Shown here: in pieces, positions 8,163-18,519 of the stretch
Layout of the letters: the number at the start of each line of letters is the position of its first letter
How positions within the stretch are numbered: the first letter of the stretch is position 1
NCBI GenBank assembly: GCA_017985015.1
Contig: JAGNYI010000002.1
Span: forward strand, 62,001-126,000
DNA from: Giesbergeria sp.
GTDB lineage: Bacteria > Pseudomonadota > Gammaproteobacteria > Burkholderiales > Burkholderiaceae_C
Direction: 5' to 3'
Length of the DNA stretch: 64,000 nt
Translations under genes and position numbers: made by a program
Notes under the pieces: generated by a model
The model's database searches: none
What the model was told of the DNA's origin: nothing
What the model saw: the letters and a program-made list of their open reading frames with translations, nothing else

Positions 8163-9014
8163 ATGTCCTGCCTTCGCCCCTTTGCTGCGCTGCTGTTGGC
8201 GTGGGCGATGGGGCTGGGCTCCCTGCCCGCCGCAGCGAGCGATGCCACTGACGGCAGGCCCGTTCTCGATAAGACAATCGCCTTGCGTGCCAGCCAGGAT
8301 GCGGTGGGTCGGGAACTTGGCGAGCACCTGTTTCGTGATCGCTCGGGCCGCACGGTAGCCCTGTCGAGCTACCGTGGCAAGCCGTTGTTGGTTAGCTTTA
8401 TCTATACCGGTTGTTTCCAGATCTGCCCCGGCACCACACGCGCCTTGCAGCAAGCGGTGGAGGCGCTCCAAAAAAGCGTCGGGCCAGGGCAGTTCAATGT
8501 GGTGAGCATTGGCTTCAACCAGCCGGAGGACTCCCCTGGCGCGCTCAAGGCGTTTGCCGCCCAATTCCATATCAATTCGGACAACTGGGAATTTCTCAGC
8601 CCACGCGGGGCCGATGTGCCCGCCTTGACGCGCGATTTCGGTTTTCTGTATGAGCCTACACCGGCGGGTTTTGACCACGTGCTGCAACTGAGTCTGGTGG
8701 ATTCGCGGGGCCGGATCGTGCGCCAGATTTATGGCGAACAACTCAATGCTGCCGATCTGGGCGAGCCGCTGCGTTTGTTGCTGGCGGGTTCGCCGGTGGC
8801 CCATGAACGGGTGCTGGAAGGCCTGTTCGAGCGCGTTCGCTTGGTGTGCACGGTGTACGACGCGAAAACCGGCAACTACCGTGTCGACTACACCCTGCCG
8901 ATCCAGATTGCCGGTGGACTGACCTTTTTTGTGGTGATGATGGTGTTCTTTTTCCGAGAGTGGCGCGCGACGCGGCCGCGCGCACGCCAGCGTCAGTATC
9001 CGCGTGGCCGCTAA
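8163..9014 (+). CDS. SCO1/SenC-family copper chaperone with C-terminal membrane anchor
   Basis: About 283 aa. A signal peptide (LLLAWAMGLGSLPAAAS) precedes a thioredoxin-like SCO domain. The copper ligands are C84 and C88 (YTGCFQICPG) and H172 (GFDHVLQL). These proteins metallate or reduce the CuA site. Unusually, the domain is followed by a C-terminal transmembrane helix (about 252-272, ending FFFREW), so the protein is held to the membrane at its tail. The ATG at 8163 is chosen over a TTG two codons upstream. It is the senC of this locus. Confidence 0.88.
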   Translation: MSCLRPFAALLLAWAMGLGSLPAAASDATDGRPVLDKTIALRASQDAVGRELGEHLFRDRSGRTVALSSYRGKPLLVSFIYTGCFQICPGTTRALQQAVEALQKSVGPGQFNVVSIGFNQPEDSPGALKAFAAQFHINSDNWEFLSPRGADVPALTRDFGFLYEPTPAGFDHVLQLSLVDSRGRIVRQIYGEQLNAADLGEPLRLLLAGSPVAHERVLEGLFERVRLVCTVYDAKTGNYRVDYTLPIQIAGGLTFFVVMMVFFFREWRATRPRARQRQYPRGR

Positions 9015-9026
9015 GGTCTGGCGCCC

Positions 9027-10694
9027 GTGGCTGTCTTGACCCACCGGTCCTCCGCATCTGCGCCGCCGCACATTGCCGCGCGTCTGTGGCGCGCGCTCGA
9101 ACATGGCTTTGACGCGCTGGTCGGAGCGGGCGGCAATCCACTCAAGCAGCTCGGTGCTTTGGGTTTTCTGCTCTTGTGGCTGCTGGTGGGCAGCGGCGCG
9201 GTGCTCTACGCGGTGCTCGACACTTCGGCCAGCGGCGCCTACCAATCCATTGAGGCGCTTTCGCGCGAGCAGTGGCGCTGGGGAAGTCTTCTGCGTGGAT
9301 TGCACCGCTACGCCGCCGACGCCATGGTGTTGGTGGTGCTTGCCCACGTCGTGCGCGAATGGATGCTGGGGCGTTTTCGCAGCTTTCGCGCGGCCTCGTG
9401 GCTGACCGGTGTGCCCCTGCTGCTGCTGCTGTTCGTCAGTGCCATCGGTGGTTTTTGGCTCAACTGGGACCGGCTCGGGCAGTTTTCTGCCACCGCGACT
9501 GCCGAATGGCTCGATGCGCTGCCCGGTCTGGCCTCGCCTCTGGCCCGCAATTTCCTGAGCGGCACCCAATTGAACGATCGCCTGTTCTCCCTGTTCGTGT
9601 TTGTGCACCTGGGCGTACCGCTCATGCTGGTGTTTGGTCTGTGGTTTCATGTGCAGCGCCTGAGCCGCGCGCAGGTGTTTCCGACGCGTGCGCTGGCCAC
9701 CGGTACCGGCCTGACTTTGCTGATCCTCGCCGCGATTCGGCCGGTGCGCAGCCAGGGTCCGGCCGATCTCGCCACCGTTCCCGCAACGCTGAACTACGAC
9801 TGGTTGCTGCTGTTCATTCATCCGCTGACAGCGGCCACTTCGGCAGCGATGGTGTGGGGCCTGCTGGTATTTTTCATCGCGCTGTTGCTGGCCCTGCCTT
9901 GGTTGGGCGCTTGGCGCGCGCGCGCGCAGCCGGTGGCGCTTCGCGCTGCTACGGGCGACGCGGTTGAAGCTGGAGCAGTCTTGCCTGCCACCTCGCATAC
10001 GCATTGGAGACCGGCCGCGCTCACACAGTTTGTGGCCGAGGTGGACCCGGACCATTGCAGCGGCTGCCGCCGCTGCGTGGAAGATTGCCCCTATGCCGCC
10101 ATCACCATGGTGCCGCACCCCAGCGGTCGCGTCGGCATGGAGCTGGCGCAGGTGCGCAGCGACCTGTGCGCGAGCTGCGGCATCTGTGTGGGCTCCTGCC
10201 CCTCGTCCACGCCGTTTCGCAGTGCCGAGGTGCTGCATACCGGGATCGACATGCCCCAGTGGCCCATCGATGCCCTGCGCCGGCAGATGCAAAGCGGCTT
10301 GGCCGCGCTGCCCGGACCCCGGCGCTACGTGGTGTTCGGCTGTGCCGAGGGCGCGGACTTGGGCCAGCTGTCCGCAGACGAGGTGCTTGCTTTGCCCCTG
10401 GTTTGCACCGGGCTGCTGCCACCATCTTTCATCGAATACGCGTTGCGCGCCGGTGCCGATGGCGTGCTGGTTGCAACGTGTCGCGAGGGGGGCTGTGCTT
10501 TCCGCCTGGGCGAACGCTGGACGCGTGAGCGCCTGCAGGGCCTGCGCGAGCCGCGTTTGCGCGCCAGCGTGTCAGCAAGCGGTTGGTCGCTGGTCGCTGC
10601 GGACCGCGGCGACGAAGCGGTTTTGGCTGCTGCCCTTCAGGCCCTGCGCTCGCGTACGGCAGAATCTTTTGAATATCCGGAGTCCACTGCATGA
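9027..10694 (+). CDS. Cytochrome b - 2x[4Fe-4S] ferredoxin - MvhD-like fusion
   Basis: 555 aa from a GTG start. Residues ~30-300 form a bc1-type cytochrome b N-terminal domain with two histidine pairs 14 residues apart (H93/H107, H194/H208), enough for two b hemes. Two ferredoxin motifs follow: C344-x2-C347-x2-C350-x3-C354P and C381-x2-C384-x2-C387-x3-C391P. The C-terminal ~120 residues resemble the MvhD/FrhD electron-transfer subunit (GADGVLVATCREGGC, cysteines 439, 460, 485, 490). It probably exchanges electrons between a cytoplasmic iron-sulfur partner and membrane hemes or quinone. The partner is unknown. Confidence 0.75.
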   Translation: MAVLTHRSSASAPPHIAARLWRALEHGFDALVGAGGNPLKQLGALGFLLLWLLVGSGAVLYAVLDTSASGAYQSIEALSREQWRWGSLLRGLHRYAADAMVLVVLAHVVREWMLGRFRSFRAASWLTGVPLLLLLFVSAIGGFWLNWDRLGQFSATATAEWLDALPGLASPLARNFLSGTQLNDRLFSLFVFVHLGVPLMLVFGLWFHVQRLSRAQVFPTRALATGTGLTLLILAAIRPVRSQGPADLATVPATLNYDWLLLFIHPLTAATSAAMVWGLLVFFIALLLALPWLGAWRARAQPVALRAATGDAVEAGAVLPATSHTHWRPAALTQFVAEVDPDHCSGCRRCVEDCPYAAITMVPHPSGRVGMELAQVRSDLCASCGICVGSCPSSTPFRSAEVLHTGIDMPQWPIDALRRQMQSGLAALPGPRRYVVFGCAEGADLGQLSADEVLALPLVCTGLLPPSFIEYALRAGADGVLVATCREGGCAFRLGERWTRERLQGLREPRLRASVSASGWSLVAADRGDEAVLAAALQALRSRTAESFEYPESTA

Positions 10695-11194
10695 AGCGTG
10701 TTTTCAATTGGGCGGGGCAAGCGCTGCTGTATGGCATTTTTGCTGCCTTTGTGGTTATTTTTTCCCAATGGCCGGCGTATGCGCCGCTGGCGCCGGAGGA
10801 GGCACTCATCAAGCTGAGCTTCGTGCACCACGGCCAGCGCGTCGCCGAATGCCGGCCTTACACCGCCGACGAACTGGCCAAACTGGCCCCCAACATGCGT
10901 GCCCCGCTCAAGTGCGGGCGCGAGCGCGCTCCGGTGACGATAGAGTTGGATATTGATGGGGCACTGGCGTATCGCTACACGGCCGCGCCGTCGGGACTCT
11001 CGCGCGACGGCGCATCCACGGTCTACAAGCGTCTGGAATTGCCGGCCGGCAAGCACCGGATTGCTGTGCGCATGCGCGACACCACGGCCACCAGCGGGTT
11101 TACCTACCAGCACGATGCGACGGTAGACCTGGTGCCGGCCCAGGTGCTGGTGATTGACTTTGATTCCGAGCGCGGAGAAATCGTCTTGCTATGA
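10691..11194 (+). CDS. Unknown membrane-anchored protein of the heme-copper locus
   Basis: 167 aa. One N-terminal hydrophobic helix (about 9-28) is followed by a soluble, probably periplasmic domain rich in beta strands. Two cysteines (AECRPY, PLKCGRE) could form a disulfide or bind a metal. I do not recognise the family; it resembles FixH/CcoH only in size and topology. Its ATG overlaps the previous stop and its stop overlaps the next ATG, so it is translated with its neighbours and is probably a subunit or assembly factor. Confidence 0.6.
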   Translation: MKRVFNWAGQALLYGIFAAFVVIFSQWPAYAPLAPEEALIKLSFVHHGQRVAECRPYTADELAKLAPNMRAPLKCGRERAPVTIELDIDGALAYRYTAAPSGLSRDGASTVYKRLELPAGKHRIAVRMRDTTATSGFTYQHDATVDLVPAQVLVIDFDSERGEIVLL

Positions 11195-12654
11195 GCGCCG
11201 TGGCTCCTTCGTCGCTTCCGTCCGCAAGCTTGCCAGCGAACCGTCCGCTGCCTGCGCAAGCCGCTGCCGATTATTCGCTGGCGGTGCCGCAAGACGCGCG
11301 CCGCGCTCTGGCGCGCGGCTGGCTCTGGTTGGGGCTGTTCGCCTTGGTGGGCTCGGGCCTGTTTTCCATCTTGCTCGTGCTCTCGCGCACCCCGGGCGTG
11401 AACCGCCTGCTGCCGGCGGCAGACTTCTTTCACACTTCGCTGGTGTTGCACGTGGATCTGTCGGTGCTGGTCTGGTTCATGGCCATGGCGGGCCTGCTCT
11501 GGAGCGTGCACGGCAGTGGCCGAGCGATGCGTTGGGCCTGGGCCGCGCTGTGGACCTGCGCTGCGGGCACCCTGGCAATGGCCGTTGCACCCTTCGTGGG
11601 TGCCGGCGAGCCCATCATGGCCAACTACATACCGGTGCTGAGTTCGCCGCTGTTCCTTGGCGGCTTGGTGGTATTCGGGCTGGGCGTGGGGGTGCTCGCG
11701 CTGCGCAGCCTGTTGGCGGCACCCCGGCTAGGCATGGCGTTTGGCGGGCGCGGTGCGCTGGGTTTTGGTCTCAACGCCGCTGCCGTGGCCACGGTGGTGG
11801 CATTGCTGGCGTTTGCCTGGTCGTTCGAGCAACTGTCTTTGTCGCTGACCGGCAAGGCCTATTACGAAATACTGTTCTGGGGGGGCGGTCACGCCTTGCA
11901 GTTCACCTGGACGCTGCTGATGCTGGTGGGCTGGCTGTGGCTGGCGAACGCCTGCGGCGCGCGGCTGCGGTTGAGCCCGCGCGTGACGCTCTTCATGTTC
12001 GCCCTGGCGCTGGCGGGCGTGTTTGTCACACCCTGGGCCTATCTGGCCCACGACATCAGCTCGGTGGAGCACCGCGCGCTGCTGACCTGGGCCATGCGCG
12101 CTGGAGGCGGTACGGCCATCGTGCCGGTCGCCCTGGCGGTGGTGGTGGCGCTGTACCGCCTGCCGCTGGCGCACGCCACACAGCACCCGCTGCGCGCCGC
12201 CCTGCTGGCCTCGATCCTGCTGTTTGGCGCGGGGGGCGTGATCGGCATCTTCATCAGCGGCAGCAACGTGCGCATTCCCGCGCATTACCACGGCTGCATT
12301 GTCGGCGTGACGCTGGCGCTGATGGGGCTGGTTTACCACCTGCTGCCTGCGCTCGGCTACGCAGCGCCCAAAGGTCGGTTGGCGGTGGCTCAACCCTGGG
12401 TGTACGGCCTGGGGCAGCTGATGCACATCGTCGGCCTGGTGTGGTCGGGTGGTTACGGGGTGCAGCGCAAGGTGGCGGGCGCCGAGCAGGTGCTGCGCTC
12501 GAACGCTGAAATCGCCGGCATGGGATTGATGGGGTTTGGCGGTTTGGTCGCCATCATCGGCGGCGTGTTGTTTATTGTCGTGACGGTTCGGGCAATGCGG
12601 ACAAAAGAGAGCGCGGGAACCCCCGTCGCCAATGAAATGGTGGTTCAGCAATGA
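11191..12654 (+). CDS. Degenerate heme-copper-oxidase-fold membrane protein lacking the CuB His-His pair
   Basis: 487 aa, about 12 membrane helices, cbb3/NOR-like subunit I fold. Heme ligands are preserved: H87 (HTSLVLHVDLSVL) and H365/H367 (IPAHYHGCIVG). H234 in helix VI (FWGGGHALQF) matches the first CuB histidine. The helix VII His-His is missing: the region reads PWAYLAHDISSVEH with isolated H287 and H294. There is no HPxxY tyrosine and no NOR-type glutamate. It may carry two hemes but an altered or absent third metal. It overlaps both neighbours by ATGA. Confidence 0.7.
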   Translation: MSAVAPSSLPSASLPANRPLPAQAAADYSLAVPQDARRALARGWLWLGLFALVGSGLFSILLVLSRTPGVNRLLPAADFFHTSLVLHVDLSVLVWFMAMAGLLWSVHGSGRAMRWAWAALWTCAAGTLAMAVAPFVGAGEPIMANYIPVLSSPLFLGGLVVFGLGVGVLALRSLLAAPRLGMAFGGRGALGFGLNAAAVATVVALLAFAWSFEQLSLSLTGKAYYEILFWGGGHALQFTWTLLMLVGWLWLANACGARLRLSPRVTLFMFALALAGVFVTPWAYLAHDISSVEHRALLTWAMRAGGGTAIVPVALAVVVALYRLPLAHATQHPLRAALLASILLFGAGGVIGIFISGSNVRIPAHYHGCIVGVTLALMGLVYHLLPALGYAAPKGRLAVAQPWVYGLGQLMHIVGLVWSGGYGVQRKVAGAEQVLRSNAEIAGMGLMGFGGLVAIIGGVLFIVVTVRAMRTKESAGTPVANEMVVQQ

Positions 12655-14578
12655 AAGTGATTCAGTCGGCCCTCCAGTGGCTCTTCATGCGCGTGGAGGA
12701 TTTGTTCAATCGCGCTTTTGGCGATCGCATCAATCCCTTGTACCACCTGGGATCGATCACTTTTTTCCTGTTCTGGATCGTCGGTGGCAGTGGCCTGTAC
12801 CTCTATGCCTTTTTTGAGACTGGGGTGACCGGCGCCTACGACTCGGTCCAGTCGCTGACGCACGGCCAGTGGTGGCTGGGAGGCATCCTGCGCAGCGTGC
12901 ACCGCTACGCGTCCGATGCCATGGTGCTCACCATGATGCTGCACATGCTGCGCTACTTCGCGTTCAACCTGTTCCATGGTTTTCGCTGGTTTTCCTGGGT
13001 CACCGGGGTGGCGCTGATCTGGCTGGTCTACGCCTCGGGCGTCAATGGATACATGCTTCCCTGGGACGCGCTGGCGCAGTACGTCACCGTCACCAGCTTC
13101 GAAATGCTCGACTGGCTGCCGCCGTTCAGCGGCACGCTGATGCGCAACTTTGTGTATGCCGACAGCGTCAGCGACCGATTCTTCTCGCTGCTCTCCTTCC
13201 TGCACATCGGTCTGCCGCTGGTGGTGCTGCTGCTCATGTGGATCCACGTGCAGCGTGTGCCCAAGGCGCGCACCACGCCCCCGCGCCCGGTAGTGATCGG
13301 CCTGGTCAGTACTTTGCTGGTCATGTCCCTGGCTGCGCCAGTGCTCAGCCAGGGGGGCGCGGCCAATCTGGCCAAGGCGGTCATGAGCGTGAAGCTCGAC
13401 TGGTTCCTGCTGGCGCTTTACCCGCTGCTCAGCCAGTGGCCCCTCGGCGAGGTGTGGGCGCTGGTTTCCGGCATTACGTTGGTGATGCTGCTCCTGCCTC
13501 TGTGGCCGCAGCGGCGAAGCACGGCGCAAGGCACGCTGCACGCTACGGTGCGCGGCGAAGGCGCAAGCGCCGCTGAATTCACGCTGCGTCCGGGGGAGAC
13601 GCTGCTGGACGCTGGCCTGCGCGCGGGTCTGGCGCTGCCCTATGAATGCCGCAATGGCGCCTGCGGTCTGTGTCTGTGCAGCCTGGAGCAGGGCACCGTG
13701 GAGCAGCGCCCGTACCAAAAGTCGGCCCTTTCTGACGCCCAGCTGGCGCGCGGCCTGGCGCTGATGTGCTGCGCCGTGCCCAATGGCGACGTGGTAATTG
13801 CCGTCGATGGCTTCACCGGTGCAAGCGCTACCGAGGTCCCGCAATACGAAGCACGCGTGGTGAACATGGAGCATCTGGCCGACGACGTGATGCGTCTGCG
13901 CCTGGAGCTGCCGGGCGCTGCGCGCCTGGCCTTCGAGGCCGGCCAGTACATCGATATCGTGCTGGAGGACGGCGAGCGCCGTGCTTTCTCGTTTGCCAAC
14001 TCTCCCCAGGACAACGCGCTGATTGAACTGCACGTGCGCCTGGTTCCAGGCGGGCGCTTTACGACCCACGTGTTCGAGGGCATGCAGGTCGGCGACACGA
14101 TCGTGTTTGAAGGTCCGCGCGGCCAGTTCACGCTGCGAGAAGGCACCCAGCCCATACTGTTCATTGCGGGCGCGACAGGCTTCGCGCCCATCAGGAGCAT
14201 CGTGCTGGACGCGTTTGCGCGCGGAATCACGCGTCCCATGCGGCTGTATTGGGGCGTGCGCCACAGCAAGGATTTGTACATGCTGGCGCTGTGCGAGGAG
14301 TGGCAGCGCCAGTACGCCAACTTCAGTGTGGTGCCGGTGGTGTCAGAGCCAGAGCCGGGCGATGGCTGGGAGGGGCGCATCGGTCTGGTACACGGTGCCA
14401 TGCTGGACGATTTCCCCGACCTCAGCGGCCACGAGGTCTATCTCTGCGGCTCGGTGCGCATGGTCGAGACAGCGATCCCGGCCTTCCTGGCGCAGGGTCT
14501 GGGCGAGGGATCGTGCTTCTCTGACGCGTTCGTTCCAGCGGCGCGGCCGGCATCGGCCGACACTTCAGAGCTTGGCGC

Positions 14579-14597
<19 letters not shown>
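12651..14597 (+). CDS. Cytochrome b - [2Fe-2S] ferredoxin - NAD(P)H:flavin reductase fusion
   Basis: 648 aa. Residues ~1-290 are a cytochrome b N-terminal domain paralogous to that of the fusion encoded at 9027, with histidine pairs H84/H98 and H185/H199. Residues ~295-390 are a plant-type ferredoxin (C333, C338, C341, then LMCCAVPNG). Residues ~390-630 are a ferredoxin-NADP reductase module: RAFSFANSP for [13 protein letters not shown] for NAD(P)H and LCGSVRMVE. Electrons could flow from NAD(P)H through FAD and [2Fe-2S] to b hemes, then to the neighbouring heme-copper-fold protein or quinone. Its 3' end overlaps convergent ubiD by 19 bp. Confidence 0.8.
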
Positions 14598-16672
<2,075 letters not shown>

Positions 16673-16785
16673 TCTTGTTCGGCTGAAACAGGGGCGGGAC
16701 AACTTCCCTTTCCCTTATTCCAATTCTGCCGGTGGCGTCGATCCGCAGGCGCTGGAGGAGCGTGGGCCGAGGGTGGGTTGTTTAA

Positions 16786-17370
16786 TTATTCTTCACCCGC
16801 CCAGCGCTGGGTGAGGGCGTGCGGCAGGCCGAGCAAGTCCAGCACCCGCGCCACGCTGGCATCCACGATGTCGGCCACGCTTTGCGGGCGCAGGTAGAAG
16901 GCGGGCATAGGCGGGCAGACGATGGCGCCCATCTCGGTCACGCTGACCATGTTGCGCAGATGGCCCAGGTGCAGTGGGGTCTCGCGCGCCATCAGGACCA
17001 GGCGGCGGCGTTCTTTCAGCACCACGTCGGCAGCGCGCGTGAGCAGGTTGTCCGACAGGCTGTGCGCCACCGAGGCCAGCGTGCGCATCGAGCAGGGCGC
17101 TACCACCATGCCGGCGCACTGAAACGATCCACTGGCAATGCTGGCGCCCACGTCGCGTGCGTCGTGCGCCTGGTGTGCCAGGGCTTCGACGGCGGGGCGC
17201 TCCAGGCCCAGTTCGTAGCGCAGCGTGCGCCAGCCGGCGTCCGAGACCACCAAATGCGATTCGGCGCCGGGGCATTCACGCAGTACCTGCAGCAGGCGCA
17301 CGCCATAGACCGCGCCGCTGGCACCCGAGATGCCGACGATGATGCGTTGGAGGGCGCTGGGAGGGTTCAT
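16786..17370 (-). CDS. ubiX: UbiX, flavin prenyltransferase
   Basis: About 194 aa. It attaches dimethylallyl to FMN to make the prenyl-FMN cofactor of UbiD. The N-terminus IIVGISGASGAVYGVRLL is the FMN-binding start, and APCSMRTLASVAHSLSDNL plus RETPLHLGHLRNM are family signatures. MNPPSAL at 17370 is the preferred start; an in-frame start at 17400 would add ten residues with no family support. It is encoded on the same strand as ubiD, separated from it by the oppositely oriented lipoprotein gene. Confidence 0.93.
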   Translation of the reverse strand: MNPPSALQRIIVGISGASGAVYGVRLLQVLRECPGAESHLVVSDAGWRTLRYELGLERPAVEALAHQAHDARDVGASIASGSFQCAGMVVAPCSMRTLASVAHSLSDNLLTRAADVVLKERRRLVLMARETPLHLGHLRNMVSVTEMGAIVCPPMPAFYLRPQSVADIVDASVARVLDLLGLPHALTQRWAGEE

Positions 17371-17432
17371 GGGGGGCAAGCTTAGGGCGATGCTGAACAA
17401 GTCACCGCGTGAGGGACTTGTTCAGCATTGTC

Positions 17433-17876
17433 TTATGCCAATCGCAGGGTTTGAGCGTTGCCAGCGGCCTGGTTCGCAGCATTGTGGGTCCGGGCGGCGG
17501 GAGCCAGTGGGTTGGCCAGCAGGTCGGTCTGGACCTGCTCCAGCACGGTGCCCGCCTGTGCGGGGTCAAAGTCTTCATGGCGGCGCTTTTTCACGCCGTA
17601 CTGCTGCAACTGGTAGTGCCGGTCGGCGGTGATGCCGTGGCGCGCCAGGCACCCTTGCACGCAGTTGAGCGGGCAACCGTCGAGCGCAATGATGGGGCGG
17701 CCTGAGCGCGCGGTGCGCACTAGGCTGGGAACGTCGCCACCGACACCGGCAATGCACGACATCTCGGCCACGCCAGCGCGGTCCAGGCGCAGGGCCACGT
17801 GGTTGGCCAATTGCGCGGCGCTGGAGCAGCCCGAGCAGGAATAGACCAGGGGCAACAAGTTGCGTTCGCTGTTCAT
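17433..17876 (-). CDS. DGC-domain putative zinc-binding protein
   Basis: 147 aa, cysteine-rich. Clusters are YSCSGCSSAAQ, MSCIAGVGGDVPS and DGCPLNCVQGCLA, the last being the DGC motif that names the family. The metal is unproven; iron-sulfur is possible. The start MNSERN at 17876 overlaps the ubiT stop by ATGA, so it is translated with the O2-independent ubiquinone genes and may help supply or protect metal for UbiU/UbiV or accept electrons. Role is inferred from linkage only. Confidence 0.75.
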   Translation of the reverse strand: MNSERNLLPLVYSCSGCSSAAQLANHVALRLDRAGVAEMSCIAGVGGDVPSLVRTARSGRPIIALDGCPLNCVQGCLARHGITADRHYQLQQYGVKKRRHEDFDPAQAGTVLEQVQTDLLANPLAPAARTHNAANQAAGNAQTLRLA

Positions 17877-18406
17877 GGCCGTGCACCGGGATAGAGCGGG
17901 TCGGCAGAGCGAGCGCCGGGGCGCAGCGCGGCCAGGCGCGAGAGCACATGGCGCGGCGTCCACTGCTGCAGATCAAGCACCGGCAGATCGAGCGCGTCGA
18001 GCGTGTTTTTCACCACCAGGCCCAGTTCGGTGTCGCCTTCCATGACCAGGCGGCGGTTGAAGAACAGCGTGTCCGGGTCTTGCTGGCGCTGCGCCAGCAG
18101 CAGAAAGTCGTGCGCGGAGGCGTTGATGCACAGGTCGGTCTCGCGCTGGCGCGGCCGGGCAGCAAAGGCGTTGCCCGTCCAGGTGAAATCCAAAGTGACG
18201 CGGGCGTCGCGCACCTGGATGCGCAGGCGCTTTCCGCGCAGCATCTCGCCCACATCGCTTGGAATTTGGCGCGCGACGCCCAGGTTCAGCGCCGTCACCA
18301 GCAAGAGCGAGCCCGGGTACGCGGGCAGCCGCCCGGTGAGCGCGGCCAGAGGCGTAGGCAGGGTGAAGGGGCGGGAAGTGGTGGTGGCGGAGGCGGGGGC
18401 GTTCAT
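17873..18406 (-). CDS. ubiT: UbiT, SCP2-domain lipid carrier of O2-independent ubiquinone synthesis
   Basis: 177 aa with a sterol-carrier-protein-2 domain (about residues 40-140; LNLGVARQIPSDVGEMLRGK, FNRRLVMEGDTELGLVVKN). Homologue of E. coli UbiT (YhbT), which binds polyprenyl intermediates for the anaerobic pathway. It is downstream of ubiU and ubiV on the same strand and overlaps the DGC-domain gene. A palindromic repeat separates it from ubiV. Confidence 0.85.
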   Translation of the reverse strand: MNAPASATTTSRPFTLPTPLAALTGRLPAYPGSLLLVTALNLGVARQIPSDVGEMLRGKRLRIQVRDARVTLDFTWTGNAFAARPRQRETDLCINASAHDFLLLAQRQQDPDTLFFNRRLVMEGDTELGLVVKNTLDALDLPVLDLQQWTPRHVLSRLAALRPGARSADPLYPGARP

Positions 18407-18444
18407 GGCATTCCTTGTGGGTGGGGTGCTCTGTTTTAATTTTG

Positions 18445-18480
18445 ATAGCTGCTAAAGCTTATGCAATAAGCGCTAGAGGC
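18445..18480 (-). repeat. Short palindromic intergenic repeat, copy 2
   Basis: It reads ATAGCTGCTAAAGCTTATG on the plus strand and continues CAATAAGCGCTAGAGGC. The right arm ATAAGCGCT is intact and the left arm has lost two bases. It lies between the co-directional genes ubiV and ubiT, so it may attenuate or protect the mRNA between them. Confidence 0.75.
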
Positions 18481-18519
18481 ACTTTTTACTTGTATTTTTT
18501 GAGTCGCATCGCTTGCCTG

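Noticed and set aside
7602..10292. A very long minus-strand open frame (about 896 codons) opposite ctaB, SCO and the cytochrome b fusion
   Set aside because: Its translation is low-complexity Gln/Arg/His-rich with no domain, typical of antisense frames in GC-rich DNA. The plus-strand genes have clear motifs.
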